Made by a program: the position numbers and the translations under genes | NCBI GenBank assembly: GCA_964495465.1 | Contig: CAZBWE010000010.1 | Span: forward strand, 1-41,747 | DNA from: CAZBWE01 sp964495465 | GTDB taxonomy: Bacteria; Planctomycetota; Phycisphaerae; Sedimentisphaerales; Anaerobacaceae | Length of the DNA stretch: 41,747 nt | Reading direction: 5' to 3' | Shown here: piece after piece, positions 1 through 7,399 of the stretch | How positions within the stretch are numbered: position 1 is the stretch's first letter | How the letters are laid out: each line of letters begins with the position of its first letter | Notes under the pieces: model-generated | Database searches by the model: none | Told to the model about the DNA's origin: nothing | The model's input: only the letters and a program-made list of their open reading frames with translations

Positions 1-255
1 GGGCCGGCGGGGTTCGGGGCAGCACTTTATACCGCGCGAGACAGATTTAAGACTCTGCTCTTGGAAAAATTTATGCCCGGCGGACAACGAAGAAATATAA
101 TTGTCCCAAATTCTGTGGTTGGTCATTTTTGGCACAAAATTTTGTGTTTTCCAGGGCTTAAAAACCACAATAAGTTGGACGCTGAAAAAATTCCCCACAA
201 TCTTGGGGCAGTTGCAAGAAATAAAGTGATTGACAAAATGGTGAATAGTCATTAA
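1..255 (+). pseudogene. Truncated thioredoxin reductase N-terminal fragment, cut by the window edge
   Basis: The open frame runs in from outside the window, so the left end is missing. The first codons read GPAGFGAALYTARDRF, then LLLEKFMPGGQ, which is the FAD-binding start of a thioredoxin reductase (GPAG..AALY.AR...LLLEK..PGGQ). Immediately after PGGQ the resemblance stops: the remaining 55 or so residues are not reductase-like and end at a TAA at 253. The family needs about 300 residues and a CxxC pair, neither of which is present. I read it as a degraded or deletion-joined copy of trxB, next to an intact trxB at 682-1611. A chimeric small protein cannot be excluded, but no function can be assigned to the tail. 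Confidence 0.6.
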
Positions 256-258
256 TAA
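230..258 (+). promoter_or_regulatory. Sigma70-type promoter for the thioredoxin operon
   Basis: A perfect -35 hexamer TTGACA (230-235) is followed after 17 bp by TAATAA (253-258). It lies 66 bp ahead of the first trxA start and overlaps the end of the truncated reductase frame. The spacing and the -35 box are seen directly; use as a promoter is inferred. Confidence 0.45.
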
Positions 259-262
259 GTAA

Positions 263-282
263 ATTCCTGCTTCCGCAGGAAT
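263..282. repeat. Small REP-like palindrome ahead of trxA
   Basis: ATTCCTGC (263-270) and GCAGGAAT (275-282) form a perfect 8-bp stem around the loop TTCC, followed by GACA. A similar element sits at 16475-16508 downstream of the prenyltransferase gene. It lies between the predicted promoter and the trxA start, so it would be in the 5' untranslated leader. Confidence 0.55.
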
Positions 283-323
283 GACACATTTAATGCTAAC
301 AACTAAATACAAGGGGTACGAAA

Positions 324-662
324 ATGGGACAAGGCAAGCCAATTAATGTAAGTGATGCAGATTTTGAAAGCGAAGTTCTAAAATCCGATGTTCCTGTGTT
401 GGTAGATTTCTGGGCTGAATGGTGTGGGCCCTGCCGTATAGCTGGGCCGGTGCTTGAGAAAATAGCTCAAGAATACCAGGGAAGGTTAAAGGTATGCAAG
501 TTGAATGTTGACGAGGGACGGCAGACAGCTATTGAGCATAGAATTATGAGTATACCCACATTGAATGTTTTCAAAGATGGCCAGGTAATAGACCAAATTA
601 TTGGCGTTACGCCAAGCTATGAGTCTGATATTAAGAAAAAGATAGAACCATACTTAGGTTAA
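324..662 (+). CDS. trxA: Thioredoxin (first copy)
   Basis: A 112-residue cytoplasmic thioredoxin, the normal size for the family. The redox-active WCGPC motif lies at residues 33-37, preceded by the conserved VLVDFWAEW strand, and the cis-proline segment SIPT follows in the second half. It reduces protein disulfides and is recharged by thioredoxin reductase. AAGGGG sits about 8 bases before the ATG. The gene opens a unit trxA-trxB-trxA; the gap to the reductase gene is only 19 bases. Its partner is therefore very probably the reductase encoded next. The second thioredoxin at 1676 is clearly related but not identical, so the two may serve different client sets; that is inference. Confidence 0.95.
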   Translation: MGQGKPINVSDADFESEVLKSDVPVLVDFWAEWCGPCRIAGPVLEKIAQEYQGRLKVCKLNVDEGRQTAIEHRIMSIPTLNVFKDGQVIDQIIGVTPSYESDIKKKIEPYLG

Positions 663-681
663 AGCACGGGGTATTCTTAAA

Positions 682-1611
682 ATGGATGATGCTATACAGG
701 ATGTCATTATCGTAGGAGGAGGTGCTGCCGGCCTGACTGCGGGGATTTATACCTCAAGAGAAGGGCTTGACACTGTTTTAGTGGAAAAATGGCTGTGCGG
801 CGGTTTAGCTGCAGAAACTACATTGGTGGAGAATTATCCGGGTTTCCCAGAAGGTGTAAATGGCAGAGACTTAATAGAAAAATTTAAAGAACAGGCCCAG
901 AAGTTCGGCACACGGATTATTGAGTACACTGAAGTAGCTAAAGTAGAACCGCTTGAGAAAAAAGTGAGAATCAAAACAAATAATGGAGAATATTACACCC
1001 GTTGTCTAATAATTGCTTCGGGCAGTGTCCCCAAAAAAATAAATATTCCCGGTGAAGATGAGTTTTACGGTAAAGGTGTTTCCTACTGTGCAACATGCGA
1101 CGGGCCCCTTTATAAAGGCAGAGATGTTGCGGTCATAGGCTGTGGGAATTCCGGGTTGCAAGAGGGGGAATCTCTTCTTAGGTATGTGAAAAGTGCAACT
1201 TTTATAGAGTTTTTGCCCTATATGAACGCTGAAAAAATATTGCAAGAAAGAATACAAGAAAACGAAAAAACAGAGTTTTTGCTAAATCATATGCTAACCT
1301 CAATAAATGGTGACGACCGCGTCAGGTCTGTCACAGTGAAGAATCGGCAAACCAACGAAGAAAAGGTGTTGGAGGTCGAAGGTGTCTTCATATACATAGG
1401 ATTTTTGCCTAATTCGAAATTCCTGGAAGACGCTGTTGAATTAGATACTTCAGGATACGTCATTACTGATGAAAATATGCGGACATCCTTACCTGGCATA
1501 TATGCAGTAGGTGATGTGCGTTCCAAGAGGGTGCGTCAGATAGATGTGGCTTGTGGAGAAAGTACCGTCGCAGCTTTATCGGTATTAGATTACATAAAAG
1601 CGCTTAAGTGA
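682..1611 (+). CDS. trxB: Thioredoxin reductase-like flavoprotein lacking the NADPH signature
   Basis: A 309-residue low-molecular-weight thioredoxin-disulfide reductase. The FAD-binding motif GGGAAG is at residues 12-17, the redox pair CATC at 136-139, a second dinucleotide fold starts at VIGCGNSG (151-158), and the FAD-contacting GIYAVGD motif lies near the C-terminus. In NADPH enzymes the second fold continues into HRRxxxR, which binds the 2' phosphate. Here the equivalent stretch reads FIEFLPYMNAEKI and has no such basic cluster. The usual GGGDSA is also changed to GCGNSG. NADH, ferredoxin or another donor may replace NADPH; this is inference. The gene sits between two thioredoxin genes, which are the likely substrates. 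Confidence 0.9.
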   Translation: MDDAIQDVIIVGGGAAGLTAGIYTSREGLDTVLVEKWLCGGLAAETTLVENYPGFPEGVNGRDLIEKFKEQAQKFGTRIIEYTEVAKVEPLEKKVRIKTNNGEYYTRCLIIASGSVPKKINIPGEDEFYGKGVSYCATCDGPLYKGRDVAVIGCGNSGLQEGESLLRYVKSATFIEFLPYMNAEKILQERIQENEKTEFLLNHMLTSINGDDRVRSVTVKNRQTNEEKVLEVEGVFIYIGFLPNSKFLEDAVELDTSGYVITDENMRTSLPGIYAVGDVRSKRVRQIDVACGESTVAALSVLDYIKALK

Positions 1612-1675
1612 ATATGATGATTAGAAAACTTCAGCGATGCTAATACGGGAAGCTCCCGGTTGGAAGGATAAAGAA

Positions 1676-2002
1676 ATGGCCGGCAACCTAATTGAGCTGA
1701 CAGATTCTGCTTTCGATGAGACTGTTCACAATTCAGATGTTCCGGTGCTGGTTGATTTCTGGGCGCCGTGGTGCGGGCCTTGTCTAATGATGGCCCCCAT
1801 TTTACAAGAAATCGCGAACGAATATGCCAACAAGGCCAAAATTTGCAAGCTCAATACCGATGACGCCCGTGATAGTGCGATAGAATTCGGCATAAATGCG
1901 ATACCAACCACTATTTTATTTAAAGACGGCCAAGTGCAAAAAAAGTGGATCGGCTTAGCCGGGAAAAAAAACATTACCGCCGCTATCGATGAGTTACTCT
2001 AA
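1676..2002 (+). CDS. trxA: Thioredoxin (second copy)
   Basis: A 108-residue thioredoxin with WCGPC at residues 32-36 and the cis-proline segment AIPTT. The frame is open further upstream, but I place the start at the ATG at 1676 because AAGGA lies 7 bases before it and the resulting protein begins just as other thioredoxins do (MAGNLIELTDSAF). Compared with the copy at 324 the core is well conserved, while the residues after the active site differ (LMMAPIL against RIAGPVL). It follows the reductase gene by 64 bases in the same direction, which suggests co-transcription and a duplication around the reductase. Confidence 0.93.
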   Translation: MAGNLIELTDSAFDETVHNSDVPVLVDFWAPWCGPCLMMAPILQEIANEYANKAKICKLNTDDARDSAIEFGINAIPTTILFKDGQVQKKWIGLAGKKNITAAIDELL

Positions 2003-2017
2003 TTCCCAGATTCAAAA

Positions 2018-2036
2018 CCCCACGCGAAACGTGGGG
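2018..2036 (+). terminator. Hairpin after the thioredoxin cluster
   Basis: CCCCACG (2018-2024) pairs with CGTGGGG (2030-2036) around a 5-base loop, 16 bases after the trxA stop. The following bases are A/T rich but do not form a proper T-run, so this is a weak or Rho-assisted terminator candidate. Confidence 0.45.
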
Positions 2037-2075
2037 CTAAATATTTATCTAATTAAAACCCAACTTAATATTCAG

Positions 2076-2095
2076 CCCGCCGTTTTACGGCAGGG
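2076..2095. repeat. GC-rich palindrome upstream of the dehydrogenase gene
   Basis: CCC-GCCG, the loop TTTTA, then CGGC-A-GGG: a 7-bp stem with one bulged A. It ends 21 bases before the ATG chosen for the next gene, too far for its GGCAGGG to act as a ribosome binding site. It resembles a dispersed intergenic palindrome rather than a terminator. Confidence 0.4.
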
Positions 2096-2116
2096 TTGTA
2101 TCCTCATATTGATAAA

Positions 2117-2878
2117 ATGATTTACGAAGACCTCAAGGACAAGAAGGTCCTGGTTACCGGCGCCAGCAGCGGAATCGGCTCTGCAACGGCGATTCTATTC
2201 AGCCGGCAGGGCTGTCTTGTCGGAGTTCATTATTTCAAAACAAAAATCGGTGCAGAAAAAACCCTCAAGCAGGTAAAGAAAAACAGCGAAGGCCTTATGC
2301 TCCGCGCCGATGTCCGCAGCGAAAAACAGGTCAAAAAAATGGTCGAGCAGTTCGCAAAAGAGGCCGGCGGCATCGACATACTTGTCAACAATGCCGGCTC
2401 GCTCATCGACCGCCAACCCTTCGAGACCGCAAGCGTAGCTTATCACGACGACGTGTATGCCACCAACGTCCTCAGCACCTTTTTGGCAACCAGGGCCGCC
2501 TTGCCGTATCTGAAAAAAAGCAAAGGAAATATCGTCAACATCGGCTCGGTTGCCGGCCATCACGGCGGAGGCGAGGGCTCGGGAATCTACGCAGGCGCAA
2601 AGGCGGCGGTAGCCACCGAGACAATCGCTATGGCGAAAGAGTTTGGCCCTTACGGCATCCGCGTCAACAGTGTGCTGCCCGGCTTTATCGAAACACGATT
2701 CCATAAGCGGTTCAGCCCACGAAACCGATGGAAAAAAATCGCAGAGCAAACTCCGCTCGGCAGAAACGGAACAGCCGACGATATAGCAAAAGCGGTGCTG
2801 TTTTTGGCAAGCGATGCCGCCGGCTTTATTACCGGCGAATACATAGCCGTCAACGGCGGCCTGTATATGAGAGCATAA
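2117..2878 (+). CDS. Short-chain dehydrogenase/reductase, FabG-like
   Basis: A protein of about 253 residues with the complete classical SDR signature: TGASSGIG cofactor-binding turn near the N-terminus, NNAG in the middle, the catalytic serine in IGSVAG, and the YAGAK (YxxxK) pair. It ends with the GGLYMRA tail typical of 3-oxoacyl-ACP-reductase-like members (usually 240-260 residues). It probably uses NAD(P)H to reduce a ketone; the substrate cannot be read from sequence. The start is uncertain: a TTG at 2096 is in frame and adds seven residues, but neither start has a clear ribosome binding site. It is not obviously co-regulated with its neighbours. It could be fabG or a sugar or secondary-metabolite dehydrogenase. 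Confidence 0.88.
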   Translation: MIYEDLKDKKVLVTGASSGIGSATAILFSRQGCLVGVHYFKTKIGAEKTLKQVKKNSEGLMLRADVRSEKQVKKMVEQFAKEAGGIDILVNNAGSLIDRQPFETASVAYHDDVYATNVLSTFLATRAALPYLKKSKGNIVNIGSVAGHHGGGEGSGIYAGAKAAVATETIAMAKEFGPYGIRVNSVLPGFIETRFHKRFSPRNRWKKIAEQTPLGRNGTADDIAKAVLFLASDAAGFITGEYIAVNGGLYMRA

Positions 2879-2901
2879 AAAACAATATCCACAGTTCTTG
2901 A

Positions 2902-3798
2902 ATGACTGAGACTTTTTACGAACCAATGGATAGAAGGGATTTCCTTAAAAAAAGTCTGGCAACAATTGGGACGATAGCGGGCAGCTCAGCTTTCGGATTC
3001 GACCGGTTTAAAGACGGCGGGGAGGTTAATAACTGGGCATTTTTAGCCGATACGCATATCTCGCAGGATACCAACGATAATTATCGCGGCTTTTACCCTT
3101 GTCGGAATTTACAGAAGGTCCTGCCTGAGATTGTTTCTTGTTCGCCGGATGGCATTATCATTGCCGGCGACCTGGCCCGGCTGGAGGGCAATACGGGCGA
3201 CTATGAAAATCTTAAAAAATTACTGGAGCCGATTCCCGCGAAAATCCCCGTTTATATGGCGCTCGGTAATCACGATAACCGCCTGAACTTCCCCCGGGTC
3301 TTTGATAAAATTCCCGGAGAACAACAACCTGTTACAAATAAACTCGTGTCAGTTGCCAACAAACCGCTGGTCCGCCTGATTATTTTGGATTCCCTTCTTT
3401 ATGTTAACAAAGCGCCGGGCCTGCTGGGCAAAACGCAGAGGCAATGGCTGGAAAGTTATTTGAAAAAGTGCGATAATACACCGACAATCCTTTGCCTTCA
3501 CCATACACTGGGTGATGACGATATCGATTTGTTAGACACACCGGGTCTGTTTCGCATTATCGAATCGGACCGGAAAATCAAAGCCGTCATTTATGGCCAC
3601 TCGCATATATATCGATTTGATACGTTTAAGGGGATTCATCTAATCAATATCCCTGCGGTAGGTTATAATTTCACCGATGCCGAGCCGGTCGGCTGGGTCC
3701 GGGCCCGGCTGACTGCGAAAGGTGGCGATTTTACTCTTCACGCTATAGCAGGAAACAAACAGGCCGATGGAAGCGTAAAAAAGCTCACCTGGCGATAA
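2902..3798 (+). CDS. Calcineurin-like metallophosphoesterase with a Tat-type signal
   Basis: A 298-residue metallophosphoesterase. The N-terminus carries RRDFLKK followed by a hydrophobic stretch ending in alanine and glycine, a twin-arginine export signal, so the enzyme probably works in the periplasm with its metals loaded inside. The metal-ligand series is complete: DTH near residue 51, GD (IAGDLAR), GNHD (ALGNHDNR), H (CLHHT) and GHSH near the C-terminus. The arrangement resembles the cAMP-phosphodiesterase/CpdA-like branch, but the substrate is unknown. A second ATG at 2926 starts directly at MDRRDFLKK and may be the real start; neither has a strong ribosome binding site. Only 23 bases separate it from the dehydrogenase gene, so the two may be transcribed together. 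Confidence 0.88.
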   Translation: MTETFYEPMDRRDFLKKSLATIGTIAGSSAFGFDRFKDGGEVNNWAFLADTHISQDTNDNYRGFYPCRNLQKVLPEIVSCSPDGIIIAGDLARLEGNTGDYENLKKLLEPIPAKIPVYMALGNHDNRLNFPRVFDKIPGEQQPVTNKLVSVANKPLVRLIILDSLLYVNKAPGLLGKTQRQWLESYLKKCDNTPTILCLHHTLGDDDIDLLDTPGLFRIIESDRKIKAVIYGHSHIYRFDTFKGIHLINIPAVGYNFTDAEPVGWVRARLTAKGGDFTLHAIAGNKQADGSVKKLTWR

Positions 3799-3845
3799 TG
3801 AGTTTTGAACGGACAATTCTTGTGGTTCGCAGGCCTCTTTGGGTA

Positions 3846-3851
3846 TATAAT
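3846..3851 (+). promoter_or_regulatory. Possible -10 box for recJ
   Basis: A consensus TATAAT (3846-3851) lies about 50 bases ahead of the recJ start. The best -35-like match, TTGTGG at 3820-3825, gives a 20-bp spacer, which is long. A weak or extended -10 promoter is possible. Confidence 0.25.
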
Positions 3852-3899
3852 ACTTTGCTGATGCTGTAATCAACAGGATAAAGAAAAGGACAAATTCCA

Positions 3900-5690
3900 A
3901 TGCCGCTTTCGACACGGATGCATGGGGCCGACAAACGCAGCAAAAGCCGGCTGGGAACCCTTGAGAAACAATGGGTAATCTCCCCGCCTGACAGCCGCTG
4001 CGAGCAGCTCGCAAGGAAACTTTCGGTCTCGCCACTTTTGGCGCAGCTTCTGATTAACCGTGGAATAACAGATGCACAGACCGGCGGCGTTTTCCTCAGG
4101 CCGAAACTATCACAGCTCATCGACCCGCAGCAACTGCCGGGAATCGATGCAGCAGTCAGCAGACTAAAACAGGCGATTAAAAACAAGGAAAAAATCACCA
4201 TTTACGGCGACTATGACGTGGACGGCATTACAGGCGTCGCAATCCTCTGGCAGATTCTGAGATTACTCGACGCCGACGTCGATTACTATATTCCACATCG
4301 AATTGACGAGGGTTATGGCCTCAATGCCGATGCCGTCCGCTCGCTGGCGGAATCCGGAACAAAACTTCTGATAACCGTTGATTGCGGCATCACAGCGGTT
4401 GGCTCGGCCGAACTCGCCGAGCAATTATCTCTTGAGCTGATAATAACCGACCACCACCAGCCGGAATCCGGGCTGCCGAAGGCCGCCGCAATTGTCCATC
4501 CCAGCCTGGAAAAATCATACCCCAATCAGGATTCATCCGGCTCGATGGTTGCATTTAAGCTCGGCTGGGCAATTGCCAACGAATTCAAGGCCGGCGCAAA
4601 ACTTGAGCCGAAACTACGCGAATTTATGCTAAACGCAACAAGTCTGGCTGCGATGGGCACTATTGCCGACGTTGTGGATTTGCGGGGCGAGAACAGAATT
4701 TTAACAAGCTACGGCCTTAACACGCTGCCGCACTGCAAACTCTCCGGCATACAGGCCCTGATTGAATCTGCCGGCCTGGCCGACAAACAGCTCGACAGCT
4801 TCCACATCGGCTTTAGACTTGCCCCGATGCTCAACGCAGCAGGGCGAATGGGGCACGCGCGGCTCGCCGTGGAACTCCTGACAAGCGACAGCCCTGTTCG
4901 CTCGATGCAGATAGCAGAATATCTAAAAGAGCAAAACAGCAAGCGGCAGCAGTGCGAGAGAAAGGTCTTCAAACAGGCCTGCGAGATGATAATGGAATAC
5001 GGCCTGAACCATCCCGACAACAAAAGCATCGTTCTGGCTGACGAAAACTGGCACGGCGGCGTGATAGGTATTGTGGCTTCGAGAATAGTAGAAAAATTCT
5101 GTCGCCCAACGATTCTGATTAACGCCGAGACCGCCGAAGACGGCGTCGCCCAGGGTTCAGGCCGGTCGATACCCGGCTTTTGTCTGCTAAGCGCAATCAA
5201 GGCCTGCTCGAAACATTTAGTCAGGTATGGAGGCCATAAAATGGCTGCAGGCATAAAAATTGAACCGCAAAAAATCGGCGAGTTCGCCGCCGATTTCGAG
5301 ACCTACACAAGGCAGAACCTTAACGAAGACGATTTAATCGCCAAGCTACATATCGATGCTCTTGCCTGTCTAAGTGATTTCACCAGAGAAACTGTCAGCG
5401 AGCTTAAAATGCTCGGCCCATTCGGGCAGGGCAATCCCGAACCGATTTTCGCAACAAAAGGCGTCCGTCTTGCTTCTGCTCCCAGAAAGGTCGGCTCAGG
5501 CGGCGAGCATCTGCAGCTTACGATTACCGATAATGCAACCGCAGTCCGCTGTATCGGTTTCAGGTTCGGAAAATTGGAAAAGAAGATTCTCGAGCACGAT
5601 TTCTTTAACGTTGCATACCAGCCGCAGATTAATAACTATAACGGCAGCAGCAACGTCGAATTTATCATCTCCGACATCCAGTTCGAATAA
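3900..5690 (+). CDS. recJ: Single-stranded-DNA-specific exonuclease RecJ
   Basis: A 596-residue DHH-superfamily exonuclease, the usual size. The DHH domain shows DYDVDG at 104-109, DCG at 161-163 and DHH at 184-186, which bind the catalytic metals. The DHHA1 domain carries GGHKMAAG near residue 443. A C-terminal OB-like region follows. RecJ degrades single-stranded DNA 5' to 3' in RecF-pathway recombination, mismatch repair and base excision repair. AAAGGAC lies about 8 bases before the ATG, which supports the start. The gene ends 22 bases from the convergent transglutaminase-like gene. GC content is visibly higher than in the thioredoxin genes, in line with the rest of the window's core genes. 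Confidence 0.95.
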   Translation: MPLSTRMHGADKRSKSRLGTLEKQWVISPPDSRCEQLARKLSVSPLLAQLLINRGITDAQTGGVFLRPKLSQLIDPQQLPGIDAAVSRLKQAIKNKEKITIYGDYDVDGITGVAILWQILRLLDADVDYYIPHRIDEGYGLNADAVRSLAESGTKLLITVDCGITAVGSAELAEQLSLELIITDHHQPESGLPKAAAIVHPSLEKSYPNQDSSGSMVAFKLGWAIANEFKAGAKLEPKLREFMLNATSLAAMGTIADVVDLRGENRILTSYGLNTLPHCKLSGIQALIESAGLADKQLDSFHIGFRLAPMLNAAGRMGHARLAVELLTSDSPVRSMQIAEYLKEQNSKRQQCERKVFKQACEMIMEYGLNHPDNKSIVLADENWHGGVIGIVASRIVEKFCRPTILINAETAEDGVAQGSGRSIPGFCLLSAIKACSKHLVRYGGHKMAAGIKIEPQKIGEFAADFETYTRQNLNEDDLIAKLHIDALACLSDFTRETVSELKMLGPFGQGNPEPIFATKGVRLASAPRKVGSGGEHLQLTITDNATAVRCIGFRFGKLEKKILEHDFFNVAYQPQINNYNGSSNVEFIISDIQFE

Positions 5691-5712
5691 CACGACCTGA
5701 ATTCCGGTGTCT

Positions 5713-7221
5713 TTAGTCTTTATTTATTGTCACATTGTCGATTTTGAATCGGCCTATAGTGCCGACTATGTTGAAGAACCCCTCAGGGTCGCCGTTGCCG
5801 ACAGCCAGAGCGATATGGCCGGCATCATAACCACCCAACCCAGCTCTCTTGAAAGCTGCATCCAAATCGATCCATTTATCACCGACATACGCCCGCACCC
5901 AGGCATGCCCGCCGAATCCCTGAAATCCTGCCCAGTCATCAACATACGCAATGCCGGTAACCACCTGGGCCGGAATCCCGACAGCCCTGCACAAAGCCGC
6001 CGTCAACACCGCAAACTCCGAGCAGTCGCCTTGCTTACTGGCCGCAACCTCTGCCGCCGATGCATAGCCAACCGACAAACTCCTGTTCTCCACATACCGA
6101 GCGACAAATGCCTCTATCTTTTGAACTGCCCCAGCCACATCTTTTGTGTCGCCAACCGCTTGACGGGCAAGGTCGATTATCTCCTTGCGGTCGCTCTGCA
6201 CATATCTCGTGGGCTTCATCGCCTCCAGTATCGCTGAGTCGCTGCCCTGATAGGGAAATTGTGCCCCCGCCGGCGCCATAACCGGCCCAACCGTCACAAT
6301 TACCTTGCCGTCTTCGAGCTGCTGCACTTTTTGGCTGTCTCCAGCCGGTATCTTCAAACTATCCGTCCCCGGTGTCGGACTTATATGATAGACAATCGAT
6401 TTGGCCAACCCAACATTATCCAAGGGCACAGGACTTTTTAAAAACATCTTATCAATCACTTCGAAAACGTCGTTCTCCCCGAGTGCAAACTCCTTTGCGC
6501 AGGTGAGCAGCTCAACCTGCATACCCCCCATAGGCATAACGACCTTTTGATTGCGAAGTTTTTCGTCAACATAGCTGGTGGTGATAACCTCGCCGGTGCC
6601 GGGTATATTATATGTGGTTGTAACCTTCGTCAATTCTACCACTCGCCCCAACAGGTCAACATTTTGTTTGGGCCCGACGCGAATTTGGACGTCAATGGCG
6701 CCTATGAATACCGCGCTGAATACCTTGGCAGTGTATTGCGTGCCTTCCTCAAGGCCTTTTTTTAACGTCAGCAGGCGCAAACCCTCAGACATTATTGCGC
6801 CAACAGGCCATTCTAAAGTGCTTTTTTGTTCTTGTCCCATTACCGTGGTGGTGATGCTCACAATCCCCTGTTTATCAACCGTGCCGGTTACCTTCATTGT
6901 CATCATACTCAACCGCTGCTCGGCCTCGAAGCCCAACGGCTCACCAGCGGTTGTCTCGATACTGGTTTCGACCGCATCCATAGTTACCGGGACATCGCCA
7001 CGGCTTATCGTCATGCTGACATCTTCTGAGGTGGTTACTTTCCCTTCAGATACGACCCGACTTTGTATTGCGTGACCCACCTTTTTTCCCTCCATAAAAG
7101 CAGCAAAATAGTCCACTTCATTGGATTCAGATACCTGTGCCTGTGCTATTACAGGTGCAGATAGTGTCAGGCAGGCCAGCAATAAAACCAAGTAAATATA
7201 GAAAACATTCCCGGCTTTCAT
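5713..7221 (-). CDS. Exported transglutaminase-like (cysteine protease fold) protein
   Basis: A 502-residue protein with an N-terminal signal peptide (hydrophobic stretch to about residue 27, with a likely cleavage at APVIAQA). The first 350 residues are beta-rich and unrecognised. The last 150 hold the transglutaminase core: catalytic Cys in GDCSEF, His in GGHAWVRAYVG and Asp in WIDLDAAF, in the right order. Such domains in bacteria usually act as peptidases or amidases in the envelope rather than as protein cross-linkers. The substrate is unknown. The gene converges on recJ and diverges from murE across a spacer of 178 bases; the position next to murein genes hints at a cell-wall role but proves nothing. 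Confidence 0.82.
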   Translation of the reverse strand: MKAGNVFYIYLVLLLACLTLSAPVIAQAQVSESNEVDYFAAFMEGKKVGHAIQSRVVSEGKVTTSEDVSMTISRGDVPVTMDAVETSIETTAGEPLGFEAEQRLSMMTMKVTGTVDKQGIVSITTTVMGQEQKSTLEWPVGAIMSEGLRLLTLKKGLEEGTQYTAKVFSAVFIGAIDVQIRVGPKQNVDLLGRVVELTKVTTTYNIPGTGEVITTSYVDEKLRNQKVVMPMGGMQVELLTCAKEFALGENDVFEVIDKMFLKSPVPLDNVGLAKSIVYHISPTPGTDSLKIPAGDSQKVQQLEDGKVIVTVGPVMAPAGAQFPYQGSDSAILEAMKPTRYVQSDRKEIIDLARQAVGDTKDVAGAVQKIEAFVARYVENRSLSVGYASAAEVAASKQGDCSEFAVLTAALCRAVGIPAQVVTGIAYVDDWAGFQGFGGHAWVRAYVGDKWIDLDAAFKRAGLGGYDAGHIALAVGNGDPEGFFNIVGTIGRFKIDNVTINKD

Positions 7222-7276
7222 AATTAATCCCTTTCGTTAAGTCTCAAAAGCGGGTCCTTTTTTACCCTGTTAAACC

Positions 7277-7306
7277 TTGTCATCGCAAATGCACAGCGCA
7301 TACAAT
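7277..7306 (+). promoter_or_regulatory. Candidate promoter for the murE-murF-mraY unit
   Basis: TTGTCA (7277-7282), an 18-bp spacer and TACAAT (7301-7306), about 95 bases ahead of murE in the divergent spacer. Both boxes are one mismatch from consensus. A second -10-like TATAAG lies just downstream at 7315. Confidence 0.35.
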
Positions 7307-7399
7307 TAACCAATTATAAGGGCACAGCCATGATTTTTCATCGCAATTTCCATCCTTTCAGCTAAAATAGGCAAAAAACCTTATCCGTGAAAGCGCAAA

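Noticed and set aside
2195..2926. Long antisense open frame (about 240 codons) over the dehydrogenase gene
   Set aside because: It is a mirror of a well-supported SDR gene, has no recognisable domain and no ribosome binding site. It is explained by codon bias on the other strand.
6578..7075. Plus-strand open frame over the transglutaminase-like gene
   Set aside because: It overlaps the coding strand of a gene with a clear signal peptide and catalytic triad, and its translation is low-complexity Ser/Thr/Val.
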